NCBI RefSeq assembly: GCF_024979255.1
Contig: NZ_JANLCN010000005.1
Coordinates: 124,001 to 188,000, forward strand
DNA length: 64,000 nucleotides
Reading direction: 5' to 3'
Origin: Herbiconiux moechotypicola
Lineage (GTDB): Bacteria; Actinomycetota; Actinomycetes; Actinomycetales; Microbacteriaceae
Part shown: one piece after another, positions 25,626-33,285 of the stretch
Numbering within the stretch: position 1 is the stretch's first letter
Layout: each line of letters begins with the position of its first letter
Made by a program: the position numbers and the translations under genes
The notes under the pieces: generated by a model
Databases searched by the model: none
What the model was told of the DNA's origin: nothing
The model's input: the letters and a program-made list of their open reading frames with translations, nothing else

Positions 25626-25701
25626 AGCTGCGCGGATGGAAATCAGCTGCGCGGATGGATAATCAGCTGTGCGGGAGGGGTCAGCCGCGCGGGTGAGGGG
25701 T
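25626..25701. repeat. Tandem repeat of AGCTGCGCGGATGGA units
   Basis: Units of 18-20 bases (AGCTGCGCGGATGGAAATC, then a TAATC variant, then AGCTGTGCGGG and AGCCGCGCGGG) run from the non-coding region into the last codons of the IclR-type regulator. The first two are nearly identical; the last two are diverged. Confidence 0.55.
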
Positions 25702-26481
25702 GCGGAGGGCCTTGGTGAGGGTGTGGGCGTGGTCGAGGAGGAGGCGGCCGAGCTCGGGGCGGCGGTCGGGGCGGAAGCGGGACTCGACGCCGGTGAGGCT
25801 GAGGGCCCAGGCGGGTCGGCCGGTGGCGTCGAAGACGGCGGCGCCCATGCCCCAGCTGCCCTCGAGGATGAGCGCCGGGTTCACCGCGTAGCCCGCTTCG
25901 CGCGTGAGGGCGATGCGGTCGCGCAGTTCCGCCCTCGAGTGCGACGCACCCCACTCGCGCTCGAGGTGTGCGCGGTCGAGGTACGCGTCGACCTCCGCCT
26001 CGTCGAGGTGCGACAGGATCGCGAGACCGGCCGACGCGACCCCGAGCGGGAACCGCTTGCCCTCGTAGAGCACGAACGAGCGAATCGGGAAGCTCCCCTC
26101 CTCCCGCAGCAGGCACACCGTCTGATCGCCCCTCCGCACCGAGAAGAAGGCGCTCTCACCGGTCTCCCGGGCGAGCGCGCGCACGCTCGACCTCGCCGCC
26201 TCCGACACGTCATAGCGGTCGGCCGCCTGCGCCCCGAGGAGGTAGAGCTCGGGCCCGAGGAACCAGAGGCCCCGGGCGCTGTCGTGATCGGTGAACCCCT
26301 CCCGCGCGAGCGACGCCAGCAGCCGATGGGCCGTGGGCCGGGTGAGCCCCGCGGCGTGCGAGACGGCCAGCGTGGTGGCGCCGTCCGGATGCTGGGCGAC
26401 CGCTCTCAGAACGCTCGCGACCCGGAAGACCACCTGGGTCCCCGGTGCACCCTCGCCACGACCCGATGTCGACTTGTCCAT
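25681..26481 (-). CDS. IclR family transcriptional regulator
   Basis: The 266-residue protein has an N-terminal winged HTH (FRVASVLRAVAQHPDGATTLAVSHAAGLTRPTAHRLLASL) and a C-terminal IclR effector domain with RYDVSEAARSSVRALARETGESAFFSVRRGD, PLGVASAGLAILSHL and AVNPALILEGSWGMGAAVFD. It is divergent from the CoA-transferase/thiolase operon and is therefore the likely regulator, as PcaR or similar proteins are for aromatic or keto-acid genes. TATGCT lies six bases upstream of the ATG at 26481, and ATAT arms flank the start. A perfect GGTGTCC/GGACACC palindrome stands between the two genes. Confidence 0.9.
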   Translation of the reverse strand: MDKSTSGRGEGAPGTQVVFRVASVLRAVAQHPDGATTLAVSHAAGLTRPTAHRLLASLAREGFTDHDSARGLWFLGPELYLLGAQAADRYDVSEAARSSVRALARETGESAFFSVRRGDQTVCLLREEGSFPIRSFVLYEGKRFPLGVASAGLAILSHLDEAEVDAYLDRAHLEREWGASHSRAELRDRIALTREAGYAVNPALILEGSWGMGAAVFDATGRPAWALSLTGVESRFRPDRRPELGRLLLDHAHTLTKALRTPHPRG

Positions 26482-26487
26482 ATTGTG

Positions 26488-26493
26488 AGCATA
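26488..26493 (-). promoter_or_regulatory. Putative -10 hexamer TATGCT for the IclR gene
   Basis: On the minus strand TATGCT-N6-ATG places the transcription start at the start codon at 26481. The AT-rich run stands out in this GC-rich DNA. Confidence 0.45.
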
Positions 26494-26571
26494 TCGGCGC
26501 GTGGCGTCCGCGCAGTGGTGGCTGTAGGTGCGCGATGGTTGACCGACGGCGAACGACCTGCCTACTGTCTC

Positions 26572-26592
26572 GGTGTCCACCTATTGGACACC
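26572..26592. promoter_or_regulatory. Putative IclR operator palindrome
   Basis: GGTGTCC and GGACACC are perfect 7-base arms separated by ACCTATT, 27 bases before the CoA-transferase start and 91 bases from the IclR start. IclR-family proteins bind short palindromes in such divergent gaps. Confidence 0.5.
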
Positions 26593-26618
26593 ACGACTCG
26601 TGACTCGAAGGAGCGTCC

Positions 26619-27329
26619 ATGGGCAAGATCAGGCATGGCGCGATCGACGCGCTGGAGGGCAGCCTCCACGACGGCGCCGTGATCGCGGTCGGCGGCTTCG
26701 GCCTGAGCGGCAACCCCACCGAGCTCATCGAGGCCGTGCGGGAGCTCGGTGCGATCGATCTCACCATCGTGTCGAACAACATGGGCGTCGACGGAAAGGG
26801 ACTCGGCCTGCTGCTCGAGAGCCGCCAGGTGCGCAAGGTGATCGCGTCGTACGTGGGCGAGAACCGGCTGTTCGCCGAGCAGTATCTCCGTGGCGAGCTC
26901 GAGGTGGAGTTCGTGCCCCAGGGAACCCTGGCCGAACGCTTGCGAGCGGGCGGGGCCGGCATCGCGGGCTTCTACACCAAGACCGGGGTGGGCACACCGG
27001 TGGCCGACGGCAAGCCCGTCGAGGTGTTCGACGGCGAGCGCTACGTGCTGGAACGCGGGATCGTCGCCGATCTCGCCCTGGTGCACGCCTACCGGGCCGA
27101 CCGCGAGGGCAACCTCGTCTACCGTCACACGGCCCGCAACTTCAACCCGCTCGTCGCCACCGCCGGGCGCATGACCGTGGCCGAGGCCGAGGAGGTGGTC
27201 GACGGCTGGCTCGACCCGAACGCGGTGGTCACTCCCGGAATCTACGTACAGCACCTCATCGCAGCCGCACCGCGCGTCAAAGACATCGAACAGCGCACCG
27301 TGCGACCGCGCACCATGGCGAACAGTTAA
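26619..27329 (+). CDS. 3-oxoacid CoA-transferase subunit A
   Basis: Subunit A of a two-protein CoA-transferase that moves CoA from succinyl-CoA to a beta-keto acid such as acetoacetate or 3-oxoadipate. The 236-residue protein has the family I start DGAVIAVGGFGLSGNPTELIEAV, the SNNMGVDGKGLGLLLE segment and the GTLAERLRAGGAGIAGFYTKTGVGT motif characteristic of ScoA/PcaI/AtoD. AAGGAGC lies seven bases before the ATG. Subunit B follows after nine bases, then a thiolase. The IclR regulator favours a pcaIJF-like role; absence of other pca genes favours acetoacetate use. Both remain open. Confidence 0.92.
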   Translation: MGKIRHGAIDALEGSLHDGAVIAVGGFGLSGNPTELIEAVRELGAIDLTIVSNNMGVDGKGLGLLLESRQVRKVIASYVGENRLFAEQYLRGELEVEFVPQGTLAERLRAGGAGIAGFYTKTGVGTPVADGKPVEVFDGERYVLERGIVADLALVHAYRADREGNLVYRHTARNFNPLVATAGRMTVAEAEEVVDGWLDPNAVVTPGIYVQHLIAAAPRVKDIEQRTVRPRTMANS

Positions 27330-27338
27330 GGAGCCCCC

Positions 27339-28034
27339 ATGCCCTGGACCCGAGACCAGATGGCGGCCATCGCCGCCGCCGAACTCCGAGACGGCGAGTA
27401 CGTGAACCTCGGCATCGGCATCCCCACCCTCGTCGCCAACCACCTCCCGCCGGGCGTCGACGTGACCCTGCAGAGCGAGAACGGACTCCTCGGTATGGGC
27501 CCCTTCCCCGTCGAAGGGGAGGAGGACGCCGATCTCATCAACGCGGGCAAGCAGACCGTCACCCTCCGGGAGGGTGGCAGCTACTTCGACTCGGCGACGA
27601 GCTTCGGCATGATCCGGGGCGGCCACGTCGCGAAGGCGATCCTCGGCGCGCTCCAGGTGGCGGCCAACGGAGACCTCGCCAACTGGACCATCCCCGGCAA
27701 GCTCGTGAAGGGGATGGGTGGGGCCATGGATCTGGTGGCCGGCACGCCCCGAGTCATCGTCATCACCGACCACGTGGCTAAGGACGGCTCGCCCAAGATC
27801 GTCGCCGAGTGCGACCTCCCCCTCACCGGCGCGGGCGTGGTCGACCGCATCATCACCGACCTCGCCGTCTTCGACGTCGTCGCCGCGCACCTCGTGCTGC
27901 GCGCACTCGCCCCCGGCGTCACACTCGCCGAACTGGAGTCGAAGACGGATGCCGTCTTCACCGCCGAGATGGACGAGACTGGGGTGGGCGCGGCCACCGC
28001 CGCCCGGCCCGCCAGCGAAGGAGCACCGGCATGA
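27339..28034 (+). CDS. 3-oxoacid CoA-transferase subunit B
   Basis: Subunit B carries the catalytic Glu that forms the CoA thioester. In this 231-residue protein it is in [16 protein letters not shown], matching the family SENG motif. Other family segments are [46 protein letters not shown] and [23 protein letters not shown] precedes the ATG. The stop overlaps the thiolase start by four bases (ATGA), so the operon is tightly coupled. Together with subunit A it forms the hetero-oligomeric transferase. Confidence 0.93.
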   Translation: MPWTRDQMAAIAAAELRDGEYVNLGIGIPTLVANHLPPGVDVTLQSENGLLGMGPFPVEGEEDADLINAGKQTVTLREGGSYFDSATSFGMIRGGHVAKAILGALQVAANGDLANWTIPGKLVKGMGGAMDLVAGTPRVIVITDHVAKDGSPKIVAECDLPLTGAGVVDRIITDLAVFDVVAAHLVLRALAPGVTLAELESKTDAVFTAEMDETGVGAATAARPASEGAPA

Positions 28035-29209
28035 GCGTCGTCATCGCGGGGTATGCCCGCACCCCGTTCGCGAAGTACTGCGGCCGGTTCGCGGCCGTCC
28101 CGGCGACCGAGCTGGGCGCGGCGGCGATCCGTGCCGCCCTCGACCGCGCCGGGGTCGAGCCGGGCGACGTCGACCGGGTGCTCGCCGGCCAGGTGCTGCA
28201 GGCCGCCGCGGGCCAGAACCCGGCCCGGCAGGCGGCCGTCGCCGCCGGCATCCCGCTCACGGTGCCCGCCCTCACCCTCAACGCCGTGTGCCTCTCCGGC
28301 ACGGAGGCGATCATCTCCGGCGCCCGGCTCATCGAGGCCGGCGAGGCCGACATCGTCGTGGCTGCCGGCCAGGAGTCGATGTCGCTCGCGCCGCACGCCT
28401 GGCCAGGCTCCCGGGCCGGCATGCGCTACGGCGCGATCGAGTTCATCGACACCCTCGAGCACGACGGCCTCACCGACGCCTTCGAACGCAGGTCGATGGG
28501 CGTCTCCACCGAGGAGCGCAACGACGGTCTGTCGCTCTCCCGCCACGACCAGGATGCGTGGGCCGCCGCGTCGCACGCGCGCCTCGCCGCCTCGGCCGAG
28601 TTCCAGCGCGGCGAGATCGCGCCCTTCGAACTGGCCGGCAGACGGGGCGCCGTCACCACGATCGACACCGACGACGGGCTCCGGGCCGACACCACGATCG
28701 AGACGCTCGCCGCGTTGCGGCCGGCCTTCGGTTCTGGCGGCACCATCACGGCCGGCAACTCGTCCCAGATCACCGACGGCGCCGCCGCCGTGGTGCTGAT
28801 GAGCGAGCGGATCGCGGCCGAGCGAACGGACCTCACACCCCTGGCCCGCATCGTGGCCACCGCCACCGTGGCCGGCCCCGACGTCACCCTGCACGCCCAG
28901 CCCGCGCAGGCCATCGCCGCGGCTCTCGCGAGGGCCGGCCGGAGCGCGGGCGAGCTGTCCGCGGTCGAGATCAACGAGGCCTTCGCCGCCGTGGCGGTGC
29001 ACTCCACCCGGCTGCTCGGGGTCGACCCGGAGATCGTGAACCGCCACGGCGGCGCGATCGCCCTCGGGCACCCGATCGGCGCCTCGGGCACGCGCATCGT
29101 GGGCACTCTCGCCCGCATCCTGAACCAGACCGGGCCCCGTGCCCTCGGCGCCTCGGGTATCTGCGGCGGCGGTGGTCAGGGCGCCGCGGTGCTGCTCGAA
29201 GCCGTGTAG
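28031..29209 (+). CDS. Acetyl-CoA C-acyltransferase (thiolase II)
   Basis: The 392-residue enzyme cleaves a beta-ketoacyl-CoA with CoA to give acetyl-CoA and a shorter acyl-CoA. The nucleophile Cys is in [14 protein letters not shown], the catalytic His in [15 protein letters not shown] and the second Cys in [27 protein letters not shown] is also typical. Substrate is acetoacetyl-CoA or 3-oxoadipyl-CoA, following the CoA-transferase encoded immediately upstream. The NAVCLSG form is closer to acetyl-CoA acetyltransferases than to classical PcaF, but this is a judgement by eye. It is the last gene of the operon. Confidence 0.92.
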   Translation: MSVVIAGYARTPFAKYCGRFAAVPATELGAAAIRAALDRAGVEPGDVDRVLAGQVLQAAAGQNPARQAAVAAGIPLTVPALTLNAVCLSGTEAIISGARLIEAGEADIVVAAGQESMSLAPHAWPGSRAGMRYGAIEFIDTLEHDGLTDAFERRSMGVSTEERNDGLSLSRHDQDAWAAASHARLAASAEFQRGEIAPFELAGRRGAVTTIDTDDGLRADTTIETLAALRPAFGSGGTITAGNSSQITDGAAAVVLMSERIAAERTDLTPLARIVATATVAGPDVTLHAQPAQAIAAALARAGRSAGELSAVEINEAFAAVAVHSTRLLGVDPEIVNRHGGAIALGHPIGASGTRIVGTLARILNQTGPRALGASGICGGGGQGAAVLLEAV

Positions 29210-29340
29210 TCCTCTCCGGGGAGGGCACCCCGTGCTCCCGGTCCAGGGGTGGCGCAATAGCGGTCGGCGCGGCCCCGCGCATCCGTTCCCCACCCCGTGA
29301 TTCCGGGGCGGTCGCGGTGTGACGAGTCGGCGTAATGGCT

Positions 29341-29370
29341 CTGTTACACCTCTCGCCCTCTCCGGTAACA
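29341..29370. promoter_or_regulatory. TGTTACA/GGTAACA inverted sites before the ABC-monooxygenase operon
   Basis: CTGTTACACC (29341-29350) and GGTAACA (29364-29370) form an inverted pair of GTGTAACAG-like half-sites around TCTCGCCCTCT (29351-29361). GAGACT is six bases before the ATG at 29392, so the sites sit over the likely -35 region. Similar sequences precede three other transcription units of the window. Confidence 0.45.
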
Positions 29371-29391
29371 CGGCGCTGTGAGACTCGACGC

Positions 29392-30297
29392 ATGCCCGCC
29401 ACCCAGGCCTCCGTCGCCCCCGCCTCCGAGCTCGAGGTCGACTTCGCCCACGCCTCGACGGTGCTCGCCGTCGACGCGCTGAGCGTGACCTACGGCTCCG
29501 GGGAGTCGGCCCACCGGGCCGTCGACAGTGCCACCTTCCGCATCGCGCACGGCGAGCGGGTCGCCCTCGTCGGAGAGTCGGGAAGCGGGAAGACCACGCT
29601 CGCCCTGGCCATCGCCGGGTTCCTGCTCGGCGACGCCGTCACCATCGACTACGCCGGCCTCGAGCTCGGGGGTGAGCCGCTCCGCCGTGGCTCGGTGAAG
29701 GGTCTGCCGCAGAAGACCCCAGGCATCACGATGGTGTTCCAGGATGCGATGACCTCGCTCGACCCGGTATGGACCATCGGCAGTCAGCTCGCCGCCGTGC
29801 TGCGCGGCGCCGAGGGGCTGCGCCGGTCGCAGGTGAGAGAGCGCTCCGAGCACTGGCTGAGGATGGTGGGGCTGCACGACACCGAGCGCGTGCTCGGCGC
29901 CCGCCCCTACGAGCTGAGCGGCGGCATGCGCCAGCGCGCCATGCTCGCCATCGCCCTCTGCAGCCGCCCGCGCCTCCTCATCGCCGACGAGCCCACCAGC
30001 GCCCTCGACGCCTCCCTCGCCCGCGAGATCATGGACCTGATGGTCGACCTCACCGAGGACTTCGGCACCTCGGTGCTCGTCGTGAGCCACGACATCCACC
30101 TCTGCCAGGAGTACGCCGACCGCATCCTGGTGATGCTCGGCGGGGTGATCGTCGACGACGTGCCCGCCGCCGAGGCGGCTGCACGGGCCACCCACCCCTA
30201 CACCAAGGGCCTCATCGAGTGCGTGCCCACCCTCGAGTCGGCCGGCCTCGACGAGCTGCCCACCCTCGCCGGGCTGCGCGAGGCGGGCGCCTGGTGA
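29392..30297 (+). CDS. Dpp/Opp-type ABC importer ATPase 1
   Basis: The 301-residue ATPase contains Walker A GESGSGKTT, the Q-loop MVFQDAMTSLDPVWTIGSQL typical of peptide/nickel importers, the signature LSGGMRQRAM, Walker B LLIADEPTSALDA and the switch His in VVSHDIHLC. The HPYTKGL motif near the C-terminus belongs to the oligopeptide ABC family. It heads an operon of two ATPases, two permeases, a binding protein and a monooxygenase. The start at 29392 fits GAGACT-N6-ATG better than a Met 19 codons upstream. Its stop overlaps the next start by four bases (GTGA). Confidence 0.91.
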   Translation: MPATQASVAPASELEVDFAHASTVLAVDALSVTYGSGESAHRAVDSATFRIAHGERVALVGESGSGKTTLALAIAGFLLGDAVTIDYAGLELGGEPLRRGSVKGLPQKTPGITMVFQDAMTSLDPVWTIGSQLAAVLRGAEGLRRSQVRERSEHWLRMVGLHDTERVLGARPYELSGGMRQRAMLAIALCSRPRLLIADEPTSALDASLAREIMDLMVDLTEDFGTSVLVVSHDIHLCQEYADRILVMLGGVIVDDVPAAEAAARATHPYTKGLIECVPTLESAGLDELPTLAGLREAGAW

Positions 30298-31157
30298 CGG
30301 CGCTCGCCGCCGAGCGGCTCACCCGCCGCTTCGGGCACGGCCGCCGCGCGCACACCGCGGTCGACGCCGTCGACGTGGAGTTTCCGGCCGGATCGCGCAC
30401 GGGCATCGTGGGGGAGTCGGGTTCGGGCAAGTCCACCCTCGGCCTCATGCTGGTGGGGCTCGACCGGCCCAATGGCGGGCGCGTGCTGGTCGACGGCGAC
30501 GACCTGGCGCCCCGGATGCGCACCCAGGCCGGTCGCCGCGCGTTCCGCCGCGAGGTGCAGCTCATCGCCCAGGACACCTCCTCGTCGTTCGATCCGCTGC
30601 GCACCCTGCGCGACGCTCTCCGCACCCCCGCCCGACAGCTCGTCGGGCTGAGCATCGACGAGGCGGATGCCCGCATCGCCGAGACCCTCGGAATGCTCGG
30701 CATCGATCCGGCCTTCGCCGACCGGTACCCGCACGAGGTGTCGGGCGGACAGCGTCAGCGGTTCGCGATCGCCCGCGCGCTCGTGGTGCGACCGGGATTC
30801 GTGGTGTGCGACGAGGTGGTCTCGGCACTCGACGTATCGGTGCAGGGGCAGGTGCTCAACTCGCTCAAGCGCTACTGCGCCCAGACCGGGGCCGGCCTCG
30901 CCTTCATCTCGCACGGCCTCCCCGCGACCGCCTTCATCTCCGACCGCCTGGTGGTGATGTACCGCGGGGTCGTGGTGGAGCAGGGGCCGACCGAGCGCGT
31001 GATCGCCGAGCCCGAGCATCCGTACACCCGCCACCTGCTGAACGCCCACCGCGGACCGGGGTTCGAGGAGCACCGCGCCGAGGTTCTGGCGGGCAGCGAA
31101 CCCCTCGTGCCCGCATCGGAGCCGTCCGCCGGCATCGCCCGGGAGGTGACCCGATGA
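30294..31157 (+). CDS. Dpp/Opp-type ABC importer ATPase 2
   Basis: The 287-residue partner ATPase has Walker A GESGSGKST, the signature VSGGQRQRF and a closing HPYTRHLL motif. Two conserved positions differ: Walker B reads VVCDEVVSALDVS instead of the usual DEPVSALD, and the switch region reads ISHGLPAT where ISHDL is normal, but the catalytic Glu and the His are kept. The enzyme is therefore probably active. GTG at 30294 overlaps the stop of ATPase 1; the own stop overlaps the permease ATG (ATGA). Both ATPases are needed to drive this importer class. Confidence 0.9.
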   Translation: MTALAAERLTRRFGHGRRAHTAVDAVDVEFPAGSRTGIVGESGSGKSTLGLMLVGLDRPNGGRVLVDGDDLAPRMRTQAGRRAFRREVQLIAQDTSSSFDPLRTLRDALRTPARQLVGLSIDEADARIAETLGMLGIDPAFADRYPHEVSGGQRQRFAIARALVVRPGFVVCDEVVSALDVSVQGQVLNSLKRYCAQTGAGLAFISHGLPATAFISDRLVVMYRGVVVEQGPTERVIAEPEHPYTRHLLNAHRGPGFEEHRAEVLAGSEPLVPASEPSAGIAREVTR

Positions 31158-32260
31158 CGACCGCCGCCTTCTCCGGCAGCACCGCCGCCGAGCACGGCCG
31201 CAGCTCGGCCACGGTGCGCACGGCCGACTGGTTCCGCCGTCAGCGCTGGTGGCTGCTGCGGGTGATCGCGCTGCCCTTCCAGCTGCTGCTGTTCGCGCTC
31301 GTGGCCTTCCTGCTCGTGCGGCTCATCCCCGGCGACCCCGTTCTCACGGTTACCGGCAATCAGGCCACCGACGAGCAGTACGCGCGCATCCAGGAGCAGA
31401 TGGGGCTCTCGGGCAGCCTCAGCGACCAGCTCGTCGCCTACTTCGCGCAACTGCTGCGCTTCGACCTCGGCACCTCTCTGCTCACCCAGCGCCCGCTGCT
31501 CGAGGAGTTCGGGCAGCGACTGCCCGCCACGCTCGAGCTCGCCACCATGGCCCTCGTGGTGTCGCTGCTGCTCGTGGGCGTGGCGGCCTACTTCGCGGTG
31601 ATCCGTCCGGTACCGGTGCTGAGCGCGGCGATCCGCGGATATGCGCGGGCGGCGGGGGCGATCCCCGACTTCGCGGTGGGCGTGCTCGGCATCTTCCTCT
31701 TCTACGCCACCCTGCACCTCTCGCCGGCACCGCTCGGCAGGCTGTCGCCGCTGCTCTCCACCGCGCCGACGGTCACCGGCCTTCCGTTCGTCGACACCCT
31801 CCTCGCGGGCGACCCGGCACGCACCACCGACATGCTCTGGCACCTCGCCCTGCCCGTGGGGGTGCTCGTGATCGCCCACTCGGCCGTGGTGCTGAAGCTC
31901 CTCGTCGGTCAGCTCGACGACGAGTTGCAGAAGCCGTCCACCCTGTTCCGGGTCTCGACCGGCGCTTCCCACGCGACCGTCGCCCTCAGCGTCTTCCGGC
32001 GGTCCCTGCCGGCTGCCGTGACGATGGCGGGCACCATGTTCGGCTACCTCGTGGGCGGCGCGGTCATCGTGGAGGCCCTCTTCGCCTTCGGAGGGATGGG
32101 CCAATACCTCACCGAGGCGCTCGCCGGGGCCGACCTCACGGCCATGCAGGGCTTCCTCGTGGCGATCGCCGCGGTGTCGCTCGTCGTCTTCCTCGTCGTC
32201 GACATCGTCACCATGCTCCTCGACCCCAGGCGCCGACCCGGCGCGCAGACGGAGGCCTGA
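31154..32260 (+). CDS. DppB-like ABC importer permease
   Basis: The 368-residue permease starts with a cytoplasmic segment and one long span (about 35-58, LLLFALVAFLLVRLIPGDPV), whose RLIPGDP end is a hallmark of DppB/OppB. The extracytoplasmic loop has the QMGLSGSLSDQL helix. Further spans follow, with the EAA-like loop around VSTGASHATVALSVFRRSLPAAVT and GGAVIVEALFAFGGMGQYLTEA. It pairs with the next gene, which starts two bases downstream. The ATG overlaps the ATPase 2 stop. Confidence 0.92.
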   Translation: MTTAAFSGSTAAEHGRSSATVRTADWFRRQRWWLLRVIALPFQLLLFALVAFLLVRLIPGDPVLTVTGNQATDEQYARIQEQMGLSGSLSDQLVAYFAQLLRFDLGTSLLTQRPLLEEFGQRLPATLELATMALVVSLLLVGVAAYFAVIRPVPVLSAAIRGYARAAGAIPDFAVGVLGIFLFYATLHLSPAPLGRLSPLLSTAPTVTGLPFVDTLLAGDPARTTDMLWHLALPVGVLVIAHSAVVLKLLVGQLDDELQKPSTLFRVSTGASHATVALSVFRRSLPAAVTMAGTMFGYLVGGAVIVEALFAFGGMGQYLTEALAGADLTAMQGFLVAIAAVSLVVFLVVDIVTMLLDPRRRPGAQTEA

Positions 32261-32261
32261 G

Positions 32262-33164
32262 ATGACCGCCACGACCGAACCCACGGCCACGACCGCACCC
32301 ACCACCACGCCGCAGGCGACCGTCACGACCAAGACCACGGATGCGCGCCCGCGCCGCCGCGTCATCTGGTGGCGCCTCGTCCCGGCCGCCGTGCTCGCCG
32401 TGCTCGCCCTCATCGGACCCTTCATCACCCCCTACCCGGCCACCCGCGTCTCCGGCACCTCGGGGACCGCGCCCGGGGCCGAGTACTGGTTCGGCACCGA
32501 CTCCACGGGGCTCGACGTGTTCTCGCAGACCCTCGCCGCCACCCAGCTCAACGTGTTCATCGCGGTGAGCGTGGTGCTGCTCGCCACGCTCATCGGGGTG
32601 GTGCTCGGTCTCGCCATCGGGATGAACGAGTCACGCCCCGGCCCGGGTGGCCTCACGGCACGCGGCACCGGGCGCATCGTCGACTTCGTGCAGGCGGTGC
32701 CCTCGGTGATCGTGGGTCTCGTGCTGGTGTCGTTCTTCGGGGCCTCCATCGGCACGATCGTCGTGGCGATCGCCGTCATCCTCGCCCCCATCCAGGTGCG
32801 TCTCGTGCGCGCCGAGGTGCTGCGGGTGCGCGGCGAGGCCTACCTCGACGCCGCACGCATGGCGGGCACCAGCGAGCTGGTGCTCACCCTGCGGCACGTG
32901 CTGCCGAACTCCGTGCGCCCCGCGGTGGCGAACATGTCGGTGCTCTTCGGCGTCAGCGTCATCCTCACCGCGGCACTCGGATTCCTCGGCGCCGGCCTGC
33001 CGCCACCCACGGCCGAGTGGGGCGCGATGATCGCGCGAGGGGCGACGGATGCGGCGGTCGGCCGCTGGTGGCCCGGCGCCTTCCCCGCCCTGGCGCTCGT
33101 GCTCGCGGTCGCCGCCGTGTCGCTCGCCTTCAGTGCCTTTCCGCGGGCCGGTTCCCGGCGCTGA
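32262..33164 (+). CDS. DppC-like ABC importer permease
   Basis: The 300-residue permease has a Thr/Ala-rich cytoplasmic start, a span at about 36-55, then the DppC hallmarks EYWFGTDSTGLDVFSQTL and, in the loop before the last spans, RVRGEAYLDAARMAGTSELVLTLRHVLPNSVRP (EAA motif). GFLGAGLPPPTAEWGAMIARG near the end is family-typical. With the DppB-like protein it forms the channel. After it comes a C-rich, G-poor leader of 121 bases before the binding-protein gene. Confidence 0.92.
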   Translation: MTATTEPTATTAPTTTPQATVTTKTTDARPRRRVIWWRLVPAAVLAVLALIGPFITPYPATRVSGTSGTAPGAEYWFGTDSTGLDVFSQTLAATQLNVFIAVSVVLLATLIGVVLGLAIGMNESRPGPGGLTARGTGRIVDFVQAVPSVIVGLVLVSFFGASIGTIVVAIAVILAPIQVRLVRAEVLRVRGEAYLDAARMAGTSELVLTLRHVLPNSVRPAVANMSVLFGVSVILTAALGFLGAGLPPPTAEWGAMIARGATDAAVGRWWPGAFPALALVLAVAAVSLAFSAFPRAGSRR

Positions 33165-33285
33165 GCGGCGATCCGATCGATCCACCCCCTGCACCTTCAC
33201 TCTCCTCCTCCCGTTCCACCTCCCTCGCTCCATGCCGTCATGCCCGCGCGGCCCCGTGCCGCGCCCTCACCGATAGGACAACGTC
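33165..33285 (+). promoter_or_regulatory. C-rich, G-poor leader before binding-protein gene 1
   Basis: The part 33181-33240 has 34 C and 5 G in 60 bases and is almost free of secondary structure in RNA. Such C>G stretches resemble Rho-loading (rut) sites or unstructured ribosome landing regions. The analogous gap 53047-53183 in the second ABC operon has nearly the same composition. Confidence 0.4.

Larger units (their letters stand above)
25152..25680. other. 529-base non-coding stretch with repeats
   Basis: No credible gene is seen here, although several reading frames are open because of the GC content. The stretch lies between the convergent stops of the VOC and IclR genes. It holds two copies of GAGCTGACCT, several degenerate copies of CGTCGGGCACCG near 25251-25335, copy 2 of the tail-to-tail palindrome (25405-25470), possible decayed copies of the same element up to about 25580, and the AGCTGCGCGGATGG tandem repeat next to the IclR gene. 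Confidence 0.6.
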
